Positions 41,497 to 50,690 of a stretch of DNA of 64,000 nucleotides are shown here, one piece after another; position 1 is the stretch's first letter; every line of letters starts with the position of its first letter. Both the position numbers and the translations under genes were made by a program. The DNA is from Zoogloeaceae bacterium. Its GTDB lineage: Bacteria > Pseudomonadota > Gammaproteobacteria > Burkholderiales > Rhodocyclaceae. The stretch spans positions 1-64,000 of the forward strand of contig JAITMP010000022.1 in the NCBI GenBank assembly GCA_031277315.1, written 5' to 3'. Under the pieces are notes generated by a model. That model was not told where the DNA came from. It was given only the letters and a program-made list of their open reading frames with translations, and did no database searches.

Positions 41497-42462
41497 TCAA
41501 CTCGCCATGGCGAACTCCTGCTCGAGTTCGGCGACGATAGCCGCTACTGGTTGCTCGTGCCGCACCAATCCGACGCCATGACCGGCGGACCAAATGTCGC
41601 GCCAAGCGCGGTTGCTGGCGTGCGGATCGTCGGTGACATCCATGCGTCCGGCGGGTTTCAGGTTGTCCGGGTCAAGGCCCGCGCGAATGATGGACGGCCT
41701 CAGCATATTGGCCCAAGCGCCAGTAAAGGCATTGGTGCACAGGATGTCTTCGAAGTTTGCCTCGATCACCATGCGTTTGTATTCCGGATGCGCCATGCTC
41801 TCTGGCGTTGCGATGAAACGCGTGCCGAGGCTTGCCATGTCGGCTCCCAGCATCAAGGCTGCCTTGAGCGCTCTGCCGGTGGAGATCGATCCCGCCAGCA
41901 CAAGAAGACCGTTCCAGAACATGCGCACGGTTTCGACAAAAGCGAAGGGGTTCAACTGGCCGGTATGTCCGCCGGCACCGCTAGCCACCAGCAGTAACCC
42001 GTCAACCCCCGTATCAGCCGCCTTGCGTGCAAAAGCGATCGAATTCACATCGGCGATTACCATTCCTCCGTAGGCATGAACACGCTCAACAATGCGCTCG
42101 GGACTGCCTAACGCGGTAATGACGATTGGCGGCTTGTATTCACAGAGCAATTCGAGATCCTGCTCCAAACGTCGATTACTGCTGTGGGCAATGATGTTTG
42201 CCGCCCAGGTACCATCGCAAACCCCCGTTGCTTTTAGCGCGACAATCCGTTCTGTGATGTCCTTTAACCATTTCTCCAGATCGCCGATGGTTCGGGCATT
42301 GAGTGTTGGAAAGGCGCCAACGACACCGGCTTTGGCGGCGGCAACAATGATTTCGGGACCCGACAGCAGGAACATGGGCGCGACAATGACGGGCAGGCGC
42401 AGACGGTCATACCATTCGCCCCCAGGTTTGCGCGCACTTCCGGCAAGCATGTCACGCCACAT
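41497..42462 (-). CDS. Nitronate monooxygenase-like FMN protein
   Basis: About 321 residues from ATG 42462, which overlaps the upstream stop by 11 bases and has GGCGAG seven bases before it; ATG 42450 is an alternative. TIM-barrel NMO/2-nitropropane dioxygenase family: LRLPVIVAPMFLLSGPEIIV, GVVGAFPTLN, LLLVASGAGGHTGQLNPFAF (FMN phosphate and catalytic His loop) and LKAALMLGADMASLGTRFIAT. Inside acyl-CoA gene clusters this family often does not act on nitronates. In steroid HIP degradation the relative IpdC works on a ring-CoA intermediate. A reductase or dehydrogenase step on a CoA ester is therefore the better guess here. Confidence 0.8.
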   Translation of the reverse strand: MWRDMLAGSARKPGGEWYDRLRLPVIVAPMFLLSGPEIIVAAAKAGVVGAFPTLNARTIGDLEKWLKDITERIVALKATGVCDGTWAANIIAHSSNRRLEQDLELLCEYKPPIVITALGSPERIVERVHAYGGMVIADVNSIAFARKAADTGVDGLLLVASGAGGHTGQLNPFAFVETVRMFWNGLLVLAGSISTGRALKAALMLGADMASLGTRFIATPESMAHPEYKRMVIEANFEDILCTNAFTGAWANMLRPSIIRAGLDPDNLKPAGRMDVTDDPHASNRAWRDIWSAGHGVGLVRHEQPVAAIVAELEQEFAMAS

Positions 42463-44593
42463 AGAAAGACTCGCCGGCAGCCGCCATCTTCTCAAGCAAG
42501 GCCGGGGGCGTGAACCGGGGACCGAAGCTAACAGCAAGCTCGCGACAAGCGGCGAGGAACCGAGGCAGTTCCAGTTGCTGGATATGCCCGATGGGGCCAC
42601 CGTGACAGACTGGAAATGCCCAGCCGAGGAGGGCGCCGACATCGGCATCGCATGCGCTGGCAATCACGTCCTCTTCCAGACAACGCACAGCCTCTATTGA
42701 CTGGATGTAGAGCAGCCGCCGCTGTACCTGCTCCAGTGCTGGTTGCTGCGCCGTTGACGGAAAATGCCGCATAAGGCCGCTCCATAGCCGCTTGGGGCCT
42801 TCGGCAGGATAGTCATAGAAACCGGCGCCAACCTTTTTACCGATCCGCTTGCACACGTTCACCATGGTTTCAGTGACGTCTTCCGCCGCAGTGCGCACGT
42901 AGGCGGCGCCCAAGTCGGCCGCTGTCTGGCGATTGACGCGATCGGCAAGATCAAGGGCGATTTCGTCGGCGATGGCCAAGGGGCCGACCGGCATACCGGC
43001 AAGCTTGCCGGCATTTTCGATGAGCGCCGGCGCCACTCCCTCGGCCAGCATCATTAAACCTTCGCGCACATAGGTGGAGAAGACCCGGCTGGTGTAAAAA
43101 CCACGCGAGTCGTTAACTACCACCGGTGTTTTGCGAATGGCGCGCACGTAGTCCATGGCTTGGGCCAGGGTTTCAGGGGATGTCTTGGCGCCGACAATCA
43201 CTTCCACTAGCGGCATTTTGTCCACCGGCGAGAAGAAATGCAGACCAATGAAACGCTGCGGACGAATGCTAACCTCGGCGAGGCTGCCAATCGGCAAGGT
43301 CGAAGTATTGGAGGCAAAAATGGCATCAGGCGTCAGCACTGCCTCAGCTTGGCGGGTGACATCGGCCTTGACGCCGCGGTCCTCGAAAACGGCTTCAATT
43401 ACAAGGTCACAACCATCGAGATCGGCATAGCGCGTTGTCGGGTAGATGCGCGTGAGTGCGGCGTCGCGCGTCTCCGCTGACATATAGCCCTTATGGACCC
43501 GCGTATCCAGCAGACGGCGGGTATGGCTCTTGCCATGCTCGGCAGCTTCCAGGGTGGTATCCAGTAAAACCGTATCAATACCAGCCATGGCTTGGGCGTA
43601 GGCAACGCCAGAGCCCATCATGCCGGCGCCCAGCACACCAACGCGGGAGAACTTGCGGCGCGGCACTTCGGCCGGCCGGCGGGCCAGCGAATTCACCTGA
43701 TTCATGTGGAAAAACAGGGTACGCATCATCGCCTTGGCTTCTGGCGTCATTGCTGCTGCGGCAAAATATGCGACTTCCGTTCGGCAACCGGTGTCAAAGT
43801 CGGTTTGCAGGCCTTCATAAACACACGAGAGAATGTAGTGGGGCGCCGGATAGTTGCCAGCCGTTTTTGCCAAGGTCATGGCGCTGCCAGCATAGAAAGT
43901 TTCAAACCCGGCAGGCGACTGCACCGGGCCGCCCGGCAGCTTGTAGCCTTTAATGTCCCATGGTTGCAGTGTCTCTTGGCCGATGCGTCCCCGCAGCCAA
44001 GCACGTGCCGCCTCGCGTTCATTGCCGGCAGCAACGACTTCGTGTACCAGTCCGGCTTTGTGCGCCTCTGCCGGTTTGAGTTTTTTCCCCTCCAAGAGCA
44101 GGGGGAGTGCCGCCCGGATGCCGATGAGTCGTGGTAACCGCTGGGTGCCGCCGCCGCCGGGCAATAAGCCAAGCGTGACTTCCGGCAGGCCGATTAATGC
44201 GCTTGGCCGGTTGCCTGCAACTCGGTAATGGCAGGCCAGGCACAATTCATAGCCGCCGCCCAATGCCGAGCCGTTGATGGCTACCGCCACCGGCTTGCCG
44301 CAGGTCTCCAGCGCGCGCAAGTAGCGATGAAGTTCCAGTGTCGCTGCCTTCAGCTCGGCGGCATCGGTTATAGCCAGCACCATGTCGAGATCGGCGCCGG
44401 CAATGAAATCTTCCTTGTCGGAGGCGAGCAGGATGGCCTTGGCCGCCGGATCGGCGATGGCGCGCGCGATGGCGGCGTAGATGGCGGCAAGCGCTTCCCG
44501 GTTAAGCACGTTAAGGGCGCGCCCGGGGCAATCAATGGCCAGCGTGGCGATTCCCTCGGTGTCGACGGAGTAACGGACGATATTGGCGTTCAT
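42452..44593 (-). CDS. FadJ/FadB-like enoyl-CoA hydratase/3-hydroxyacyl-CoA dehydrogenase
   Basis: 713 residues from ATG 44593, five bases after the thiolase stop; an upstream in-frame start lies inside the thiolase. Crotonase part 1-190 with DFIAGADLDM, NGSALGGGYELCLACHYR and GLPEVTLGLLPGGGGTQRLP (both catalytic Glu positions kept). Rossmann part from about 325 with VGVLGAGMMGSGVAYA, ASNTSTLPIGSLA and FIGLHFFSPVDKMPLVEVI (catalytic His). Two C-terminal 3HCDH domains end with GWAFPVCHGGPIGHI. It carries out hydration and NAD-dependent oxidation in beta-oxidation. Full family length; no missing residues seen. Confidence 0.92.
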   Translation of the reverse strand: MNANIVRYSVDTEGIATLAIDCPGRALNVLNREALAAIYAAIARAIADPAAKAILLASDKEDFIAGADLDMVLAITDAAELKAATLELHRYLRALETCGKPVAVAINGSALGGGYELCLACHYRVAGNRPSALIGLPEVTLGLLPGGGGTQRLPRLIGIRAALPLLLEGKKLKPAEAHKAGLVHEVVAAGNEREAARAWLRGRIGQETLQPWDIKGYKLPGGPVQSPAGFETFYAGSAMTLAKTAGNYPAPHYILSCVYEGLQTDFDTGCRTEVAYFAAAAMTPEAKAMMRTLFFHMNQVNSLARRPAEVPRRKFSRVGVLGAGMMGSGVAYAQAMAGIDTVLLDTTLEAAEHGKSHTRRLLDTRVHKGYMSAETRDAALTRIYPTTRYADLDGCDLVIEAVFEDRGVKADVTRQAEAVLTPDAIFASNTSTLPIGSLAEVSIRPQRFIGLHFFSPVDKMPLVEVIVGAKTSPETLAQAMDYVRAIRKTPVVVNDSRGFYTSRVFSTYVREGLMMLAEGVAPALIENAGKLAGMPVGPLAIADEIALDLADRVNRQTAADLGAAYVRTAAEDVTETMVNVCKRIGKKVGAGFYDYPAEGPKRLWSGLMRHFPSTAQQPALEQVQRRLLYIQSIEAVRCLEEDVIASACDADVGALLGWAFPVCHGGPIGHIQQLELPRFLAACRELAVSFGPRFTPPALLEKMAAAGESFYVA

Positions 44594-44595
44594 GG

Positions 44596-45804
44596 TCAGA
44601 CCCGTTCGATCAAGGTGGCGGTGCCCATACCCGCGCCGACGCACAGGGTTACCAGTCCAGTGGAGAGGTCGCGGCGTTCCAGTTCGTCAAGCAGAGTACC
44701 GAGAATCATGGCGCCGGTCGCGCCGAGCGGATGCCCCATCGCGATGGCGCCGCCATTGACATTGACCCGCTCTGGCGACACCGACAAGGCATCGAGAAAA
44801 CGCAATACGACTGCGGAAAAGGCTTCGTTTACCTCAAACAGATCAATGTCGCCGACATTCATGCCGGCACGCTTGAGTACTTTCTCGGTGGCGTAGCTTG
44901 GGCCGGTGAGCATGATCGTCGGCTCACTGCCGATCGAGGCGAAGCCACGTACGCGGGCACGCGGGGCAAGTCCGAGGCGGTCGCCAGCGGCACGCGAGCC
45001 GAATAGCACGGCGGCAGCGCCATCGACGATGCCGGAACTGTTGCCGGCGTGATGTACGTGGTCAATGGCTTCCATGTCCGGGTAGCGCTGCAAGGCAATG
45101 GCATCGAAGCCAATTTTCGTGCCTTGCTCGACAAACGATGGCTTCAACGCAGCCAGAGATTCCACCGTGGTTTCCGGACGGATGCATTCATCGCGATCAA
45201 GAACGATGTCACCGTTGATGTCGCGTACCGGCACCAGGGACCGTCCGAAATAACCGGCATCGCGTGCCGCCGCCGCGCGGCGCTGGCTTTCCACGGCATA
45301 GGCGTCGACATCGCGTCGACGATAGCCCCAGCGTGTGGCGATGATGTCGGCGGAAATGCCTTGGGGCACGAAATGCGTGCGCCGGGCAACGTCCGGATCG
45401 GCAGCCCATGCGCCACCCGAGCTCATCATCGGCACCCGTGACATGCTCTCGACGCCACCGCCGATGACAAGGTCAGCCTGACCCGACATGATCTGTGCCG
45501 CGGCGATATTGCAGGCCTCGAGTCCAGAGGCGCAGAAGCGGTTGACGTGGAAACCCGCGGCAGCGATGTCGTAGCCGGCATACAGCGCGGCGATGCGAGC
45601 GATGTTGGCGCCCTGTTCACCAACCGGTTCGACACAGCCGAGAATCACATCGTCGATGTTGGCGGTGTCGAGCCGATTACGATCGCGCAGCGCAGTCAGC
45701 GCCGTGGCAGCCAGGCGCACTGGCGTCGTACCGTGGAGTGCGCCATCCTTGCGCCCCTTGCCACGCGGAGTTCGCACGGCATCGTAAATATACGCATCAG
45801 TCAT
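44596..45804 (-). CDS. Acetyl-CoA C-acyltransferase (thiolase)
   Basis: 402 residues from ATG 45804, five bases beyond the upstream stop; a TTG at 45813 would overlap that stop. Complete thiolase with nucleophilic Cys in [21 protein letters not shown] (stated as signature around residue 88), [13 protein letters not shown] (catalytic His) and [14 protein letters not shown] (second Cys). [12 protein letters not shown] and [11 protein letters not shown] are also typical. It cleaves 3-ketoacyl-CoA with CoA. With the FadJ-like gene right after it, it forms a full beta-oxidation cycle with the acyl-CoA dehydrogenase upstream. Confidence 0.92.
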   Translation of the reverse strand: MTDAYIYDAVRTPRGKGRKDGALHGTTPVRLAATALTALRDRNRLDTANIDDVILGCVEPVGEQGANIARIAALYAGYDIAAAGFHVNRFCASGLEACNIAAAQIMSGQADLVIGGGVESMSRVPMMSSGGAWAADPDVARRTHFVPQGISADIIATRWGYRRRDVDAYAVESQRRAAAARDAGYFGRSLVPVRDINGDIVLDRDECIRPETTVESLAALKPSFVEQGTKIGFDAIALQRYPDMEAIDHVHHAGNSSGIVDGAAAVLFGSRAAGDRLGLAPRARVRGFASIGSEPTIMLTGPSYATEKVLKRAGMNVGDIDLFEVNEAFSAVVLRFLDALSVSPERVNVNGGAIAMGHPLGATGAMILGTLLDELERRDLSTGLVTLCVGAGMGTATLIERV

Positions 45805-45809
45805 GATAG

Positions 45810-46979
45810 TCAACGGGTAGGCAAGTTAAGACGGCTGGCGATATTATTTTTTTGCATGTTGGAAGATCCGCCGACAATGGGCATGCAAACAATGTCTCGC
45901 ACATAGCGTTCCATGTCGTATTCGCGAGCGCAGCCGTAAGCGCCCATGACACGCTGGCAGGCAAGCACGATATCGACTGCGTTGTCTGCAACAAACAGTT
46001 TGGCCATTGAGCTTTCGACGCTGCAATCGCGGCCTGCTGTGGCAAGCCAAGCAGCGTGGTAGAGCATGTGACGGCACGCGGCAAGCTTCGTGCGCGCCTC
46101 GACGAGCATGTTGCGCACTGCTTGGTGGGCGCAAATCTTCTTGCCGAACTGTTCGCGTTCCTGGGCATAGGCCCAGGCATCTTCCATGGCGCCGGTGGCG
46201 ATGCCCAGGGCGACCGCGGTTATCTCGAGGCGTTCGACATCGAGGCCGCGACCGACCAGCATCGGCCAGCCTTTGTTCCATGCTTGGCGCCCGCCGACGA
46301 TGTTAGCCGTCGATACTTCGACTTCGTCGAAGATTACGTCGGTGGTTTCCGAATAGCGCAGACCAATGTGGTCAATGTCGACTATAGAGATGCCCGGCGT
46401 CGCCGCAGGCACGAGCACCAGTGATAAGTTGCGATAACGATCTTCTTTTGGACCGCTGCGTACGAGGGTGTAGATCACGTCGGCGATGCGTGCGCCGGTG
46501 CACCAGCGCTTGGTGCCGTTGATGATGACTTTTTCACCATCGACGGAAAGGCGCGCGCTAACAGCCGTCGACGCGAGGTCGCCGCCGACATCCGGTTCCG
46601 AGAGACCATAGGCAAAGAGCAGCTTGCCCTCTGCCAGCTTGGGCAGGTACTCGCGCTTTTGTTCCTCGCTGGCGTTTTCGACCATGTTCATCGCGCCGTA
46701 GAAGGCGCAATGGATGTATGGCCCAGCCAGCGAGGTGCCGCGCTTGGCGAGTTCTTCGATAACGATGATGGCCGACAGGATGTCGATGCCGGTACCACCG
46801 TACTCTTCAGGCACCGTCATTCCCGTCACGCCGAGTTCGCACAACTTGGCGAATACGACCGGGTCGTAGGCTGCTTTCAGGTCCAGCGCGCGAACCAGTT
46901 CACGGGGCATTTCTTTGTCGAGAAAGCGCCGCAGCGTATCGCGCAATAATGTAATTTCCGCCGATTCATCAAAATTCAT
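45810..46979 (-). CDS. Acyl-CoA dehydrogenase with substituted catalytic Glu position
   Basis: 389 residues. N-terminal helices, then YGLSEPDVGGDLASTAVSA and INGTKRWCTGARIADVIYT in the beta domain, EREQFGKKICAHQAVRNMLVEA for FAD binding, and a C-terminus with PIVGGSSNMQKNNIASRL. In medium-chain enzymes the aligned stretch reads YEGTSEIQ with the catalytic Glu; here it is VGGSSNMQ, so the base must come from elsewhere, as in isovaleryl-type enzymes or steroid FadE heteromers. It likely acts on a branched or cyclic acyl-CoA. ATG 46979; nine bases after the ligase stop. Confidence 0.86.
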   Translation of the reverse strand: MNFDESAEITLLRDTLRRFLDKEMPRELVRALDLKAAYDPVVFAKLCELGVTGMTVPEEYGGTGIDILSAIIVIEELAKRGTSLAGPYIHCAFYGAMNMVENASEEQKREYLPKLAEGKLLFAYGLSEPDVGGDLASTAVSARLSVDGEKVIINGTKRWCTGARIADVIYTLVRSGPKEDRYRNLSLVLVPAATPGISIVDIDHIGLRYSETTDVIFDEVEVSTANIVGGRQAWNKGWPMLVGRGLDVERLEITAVALGIATGAMEDAWAYAQEREQFGKKICAHQAVRNMLVEARTKLAACRHMLYHAAWLATAGRDCSVESSMAKLFVADNAVDIVLACQRVMGAYGCAREYDMERYVRDIVCMPIVGGSSNMQKNNIASRLNLPTR

Positions 46980-46988
46980 CAGTAATCC

Positions 46989-48560
46989 TCATACGTTGCG
47001 GGTGCGTCCATCCCAATAGCGGGCGCGCATGGCCTTCTTGTCCATCTTTCCCAAGTTGGTAAGCGGAATCGCGTCGACAAAATCAATGCTTTTGGGCGTC
47101 ATGACGCTGCCCTTTCTTGTTTTGACAAAGTCGAGCAGCTCGCGCTCTCCGGTTGTCGCGCCGGGCTGAAGGACCACCAGCGCCTTCACTTCCTCACCCC
47201 ACTTTTCGTGCGGTATGCCGATTACCGCTGCCTGGCGCACAGCCGGGTGCTCGAACAGCACATCCTCGACTTCACGCGGGTAGATGTTGAAGCCGCCCGA
47301 AACGATCATGTCTTTCTTGCGGTCGACGATGGTTATCAGGCCTTCATCGTCAAAGCGCGCAATGTCGCCGGTGTACAGCCAGCCGTCGCGAATGGCATAT
47401 GCTGTCGCCTCGGGATCATTCAGGTAGCCGCTCATCATGTTGGGTGCGCGCGCGACCACTTCGCCGGCCTCGCCCGACGGTACGTCCCGGCCAGTCTCGT
47501 CTACCAAGCGGATTTCAGTGGCGTAGGTTGGTCTTCCGGCCGAGGTGAGTACAACCTGCTCACGCTCTGGATTGGCGACGGTGTGATCTTCGCGCTGTAA
47601 AGCGACGAGCGCCATCGGCGCCTCGGTTTGGCCAAAAAACTGTGTAAAGACTGGCCCAAAGACTTGCAAGGCTTGCTTGAGACGTTCCGGCGCGATCGCG
47701 GAAGCGCCATAGAGAATATTGCGCAGACTGGAACAATCGTACTCGCTGCGCTGTGGGTAATCGAGCAGCACATAGATCATGGTCGGTATGAGAAGCGTGG
47801 CGGTGGCCCGTTCCCGTTCAATGACGGAAAGCAACAGATTGGGCTCGAAGCGATCGAGTACAACGCAACGGCCTTGCCGCAGCAGCACAGGCAGGATCAG
47901 ACAGCCACCGGCATGCGTCATCGGTGTTGCAAAAACAAAGGTTTCGCGAGGTCCAATACCGAAGTCCAGCATCTCCATGAAATACGTATAAAACCAGGAC
48001 CGATGCGAGAGCATGACACCCTTGGGTTTGCCGGTAGTGCCACCGGTAAAGTAGATGCCGGCGATTTCCTCAGGATCAATGTCGGTAGCGCCTTGTGTCG
48101 GGCTACCGCTTGAGAGCAGGTTTTCCAGCGAGAAATGGCCCGGCGGTAGCGCCGCCTCGCCAGAGCCGACTCTTATGAAGTGCTCCACTGTTTCCAGGCG
48201 TGGCTGCATGGCGAGTACCCGTGCCTGGAGCTTGGCGTGATAAACCAGCACCTTGCAGCAGGCGAAATTTATCATGTAGATGTGATCTTCCTCGCCCAGC
48301 AGCACAGCCAGGGGTACGCGCGTGGCGCCGAGCTTGGCCACCGCGTATTCGCAGGCGACGTATTCAGCGCAGTTGGCCATCAGGAAGGCAATGCGCTCAC
48401 CGCGGCCAATGCTTAGTCCGGCAAAGGCGCCTACCAAACGGGCGGCTTGCTTACCCAGTTCGGCGTAGCTGATTTGGCGGTTGCCGTCTGTTATGGCGAT
48501 GCGATCCCCCCCGTTGGCCACCGCTCGATCGTAAAGCTGTCCGACGGTAAGCGGATTCAC
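46989..48560 (-). CDS. AMP-forming acyl-CoA synthetase
   Basis: 523 residues; GTG start at 48560 overlaps the MaoC-type gene stop (GTGA). ANL motifs: IYFTGGTTGKPKGVMLSH (P-loop), QFFGQTEAPMALVAL (A5), YLNDPEATAYAIRDGWLYTGD (A7), IVDRKKDMIVSGGFNIYPREVED (A8) and TNLGKMDKKAMR (A10 Lys). The sequence resembles medium/long-chain or aromatic-acid ligases such as FadD3-like enzymes of steroid catabolism. It is in the middle of the operon between the MaoC hydratase and an acyl-CoA dehydrogenase. Confidence 0.9.
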   Translation of the reverse strand: MNPLTVGQLYDRAVANGGDRIAITDGNRQISYAELGKQAARLVGAFAGLSIGRGERIAFLMANCAEYVACEYAVAKLGATRVPLAVLLGEEDHIYMINFACCKVLVYHAKLQARVLAMQPRLETVEHFIRVGSGEAALPPGHFSLENLLSSGSPTQGATDIDPEEIAGIYFTGGTTGKPKGVMLSHRSWFYTYFMEMLDFGIGPRETFVFATPMTHAGGCLILPVLLRQGRCVVLDRFEPNLLLSVIERERATATLLIPTMIYVLLDYPQRSEYDCSSLRNILYGASAIAPERLKQALQVFGPVFTQFFGQTEAPMALVALQREDHTVANPEREQVVLTSAGRPTYATEIRLVDETGRDVPSGEAGEVVARAPNMMSGYLNDPEATAYAIRDGWLYTGDIARFDDEGLITIVDRKKDMIVSGGFNIYPREVEDVLFEHPAVRQAAVIGIPHEKWGEEVKALVVLQPGATTGERELLDFVKTRKGSVMTPKSIDFVDAIPLTNLGKMDKKAMRARYWDGRTRNV

Positions 48561-49021
48561 GATGCTGCGCCCTCACCGCGAAGGTGGAACATCATCAGAT
48601 AGTCGAAACTCATCACTGTTTCGCCGTGCTGATTGAGCACCGTATATAGCCAGGTTTGCACGCCTTTTTTTGGATTGCTGGTGGTCTTTTGCTCCTTGAT
48701 TTCGACACGAACGTTGATTGTGTCGCCTATCTTTACGGGCAAAGTCATGCGCAGGTTGTTTATTCCCAGCCAAGCGATTACTGAATCGCCACCGAAACCC
48801 GCCTGCGCCACCAAGCCAACCGCCAGCGCAAAGATCATTGGTCCGTGAGCCAAACGTTCGCCGAACTGGGTTTTTTCGGCATAGACCTGGTCCATGTGCA
48901 GGGGATAGTAGTCACCGGTAAGCCCCGCCCAATTCACCACGTGTGCTTCGGTAACAGTAATGCGTGGCGTGCCGTAGACCTCGCCAACCTTGAAGTCGTC
49001 GCCATATTTTTGCTGTGTCAT
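48557..49021 (-). CDS. MaoC-family (hotdog) enoyl-CoA hydratase
   Basis: 154 residues from ATG 49021 with GAGG five bases upstream (an upstream GTG at 49027 is weaker). Hotdog fold with the hydratase 2 motif: WAGLTGDYYPLHMDQVYAEKT (Asp and His catalytic pair) and LAHGPMIFALAVGLV. It should hydrate a trans-2-enoyl-CoA. Directly after the DUF35 gene and the Ltp2-like gene, it mirrors the ChsH1/ChsH2/Ltp2 arrangement of cholesterol side-chain degradation, where a MaoC-DUF35 hydratase feeds an aldolase. Confidence 0.87.
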   Translation of the reverse strand: MTQQKYGDDFKVGEVYGTPRITVTEAHVVNWAGLTGDYYPLHMDQVYAEKTQFGERLAHGPMIFALAVGLVAQAGFGGDSVIAWLGINNLRMTLPVKIGDTINVRVEIKEQKTTSNPKKGVQTWLYTVLNQHGETVMSFDYLMMFHLRGEGAAS

Positions 49022-49034
49022 TTGCACCTCATCT

Positions 49035-49454
49035 TCAAGTCAGTGGCCGGAACTTGGGTAGCATGAATTCCGCATCGAGTTGCTCAAACGTCACTTCTAC
49101 CGGCATATCGCATCGCAACTGCTGTGGATCGCAATCGACAATATTGCTGAGCATGCGCACACCTTCATCGAGTTCGATTACCGCGACTACGTAAGGCATG
49201 TCGGCAACAAAGGCTGAGGGCGCGTTACTAACCACCACGGTATAGCTATAGATTTGCCCCCGGCCGCTGGCAACACGCCAGCCAGTTCGCGCTGAGCCAC
49301 AATGGGGGCAGGCTATGCGCGGATAATGGATGGGCTTGTTGCAGTCTTCGCAGTGCTGAAGTATTAGTCGCTTTTCGCGGGCGGCATCCCAGAACGGTTG
49401 CGCCCACGGTTGTACGACGGGACGGGGTTTGGTGGGATGCTGTGCGTCACTCAC
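49035..49454 (-). CDS. DUF35 OB-fold/zinc-ribbon acyl-CoA-binding protein
   Basis: 139 residues from GTG 49454, chosen because AGGAGA lies six bases upstream; a GTG at 49469 overlapping the previous stop would add five residues. The rubredoxin-like zinc ribbon CEDCNKPIHYPRIACPHCG near residues 35-53 is followed by the OB fold (SGRGQIYSYTVVV, YVVAVIELDEGVRMLSNIV). DUF35 proteins form complexes with thiolase-like aldolases and MaoC hydratases, holding the CoA substrate. Both partners are its immediate neighbours. Confidence 0.88.
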   Translation of the reverse strand: MSDAQHPTKPRPVVQPWAQPFWDAAREKRLILQHCEDCNKPIHYPRIACPHCGSARTGWRVASGRGQIYSYTVVVSNAPSAFVADMPYVVAVIELDEGVRMLSNIVDCDPQQLRCDMPVEVTFEQLDAEFMLPKFRPLT

Positions 49455-49465
49455 GATATTTCTCC

Positions 49466-50650
49466 TCACGGAATTTCGTTGCCGAGGATGGTGACCTGCG
49501 CATCCATATAGGTGCCGCCCACTGCTGTTTCGACGGCAAAACGGCAGTTCGGCACCTGTCGTTGTCCGGCGCGGCCCATGACCTGACGTGCCGCCTCGAC
49601 CAATAGGGATACTGAGCCTCCTGCACCGGTATGACCTTTTGACAACATGCCGCCATCAGTAGTGGTTGGCAGCTGACCACCCGGCCAAGTGTCGCCATGC
49701 AGATGCATGGCGCCGGCCTCGCCGCGCGGACACAGACCGATTTCCTCGAAGGCAATCAACTGGAAGATGGGATAAGAATCGTAGATCTCGGCGACATTGA
49801 TGTCGGCGGGCGTGATGCCGGCTTCGGCGAAGGCTTCGCGGCCTGCCTTGGCCCAACCAAAGCGCGTCAGGTCGGGCTCCTGGTGGTACGCGAAATGGGT
49901 TACAGCACCGCCTTCGCCGAGGACATAGGCTGGCTTGTCCGTAAGATTACGAGCGCGCTCAGCCGAGGTAACAATAAAGGCTGCGCCACCGTCGAAGAGC
50001 ATGTTTGAATGCTTTGCGCGCAAGGGAGTGGCGAGCATTTTTGAACCCATTACCTCAGCTACCGTTAGCGGCTTGCGAAAGAAGGCGTTAGGGTTCAGCT
50101 CAGCCCATTTGCGGTTGGAAACGCATACGGCTGACAGTTCCTCATCAGTCGTTCCGGTTTCGTGCTTGTAGCGTTGGGTGGCAAGCGCCGCCACGGTGGA
50201 ATAGTGCTGGCCGTAGGGCACCTCCCACTCCATGGATATTCCTGCGGTGGAGAACAGATCAATGCCGCCTTGAGTGCTGACCCCCGTGCCCAGCTTTTCG
50301 CAATGGACAAACAGAATGTTGCGCGCGCGCCCGGTTTCGATTAATGCGCTTGCGATGCGCAGTGCGTTAGTACTCGAAGAACCGCCCGAAAATACCGTGG
50401 TATTGGCGCTAACGCCTTTTAGTCCGAGTTCTTCGACCAGTCGGCAGGTAGTGAGTTCGTTGCTGAACTGGAAGCTGAAAACGGCGGTAGTAGGGATGAC
50501 GAAGTCGATTTCGTCCTTGGCAATGCCGGCGTCGGCGATAGCCATGCGCGCAGCGTCGAGCGCGAAGCTGATCGCATTCTGTTCCGGATAACGACCAGTC
50601 GGAATTTCACCGATGCCGACGATAGCGGTTTTTCCACGATTACTACTCAT
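49466..50650 (-). CDS. Thiolase-fold lipid-transfer/aldolase-like protein (Ltp2 type)
   Basis: 394 residues of the SCP-x/thiolase-like family: IVGIGEIPTGRYPE, VFSGGSSSTNALRIASALIE, NMLFDGGAAFIVTS, NVAEIYDSYPIFQLIAFEEIG and SKGHTGAGGSVSLL. The segment where true thiolases have the nucleophilic Cys reads FSGGSSS near residues 87-93, so Claisen-type thiolysis is unlikely. Relatives such as Ltp2, in complex with a DUF35 protein, perform retro-aldol cleavage of beta-hydroxy-acyl-CoA with a tertiary carbon. The DUF35 gene lies 11 bases downstream. Retro-aldol cleavage of a branched or ring-attached side chain is the favoured inference. Confidence 0.8.
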   Translation of the reverse strand: MSSNRGKTAIVGIGEIPTGRYPEQNAISFALDAARMAIADAGIAKDEIDFVIPTTAVFSFQFSNELTTCRLVEELGLKGVSANTTVFSGGSSSTNALRIASALIETGRARNILFVHCEKLGTGVSTQGGIDLFSTAGISMEWEVPYGQHYSTVAALATQRYKHETGTTDEELSAVCVSNRKWAELNPNAFFRKPLTVAEVMGSKMLATPLRAKHSNMLFDGGAAFIVTSAERARNLTDKPAYVLGEGGAVTHFAYHQEPDLTRFGWAKAGREAFAEAGITPADINVAEIYDSYPIFQLIAFEEIGLCPRGEAGAMHLHGDTWPGGQLPTTTDGGMLSKGHTGAGGSVSLLVEAARQVMGRAGQRQVPNCRFAVETAVGGTYMDAQVTILGNEIP

Positions 50651-50690
50651 GGGCTTGTCCTTGATAGCGGGGCAGCGTTAGTCGCTCTTG

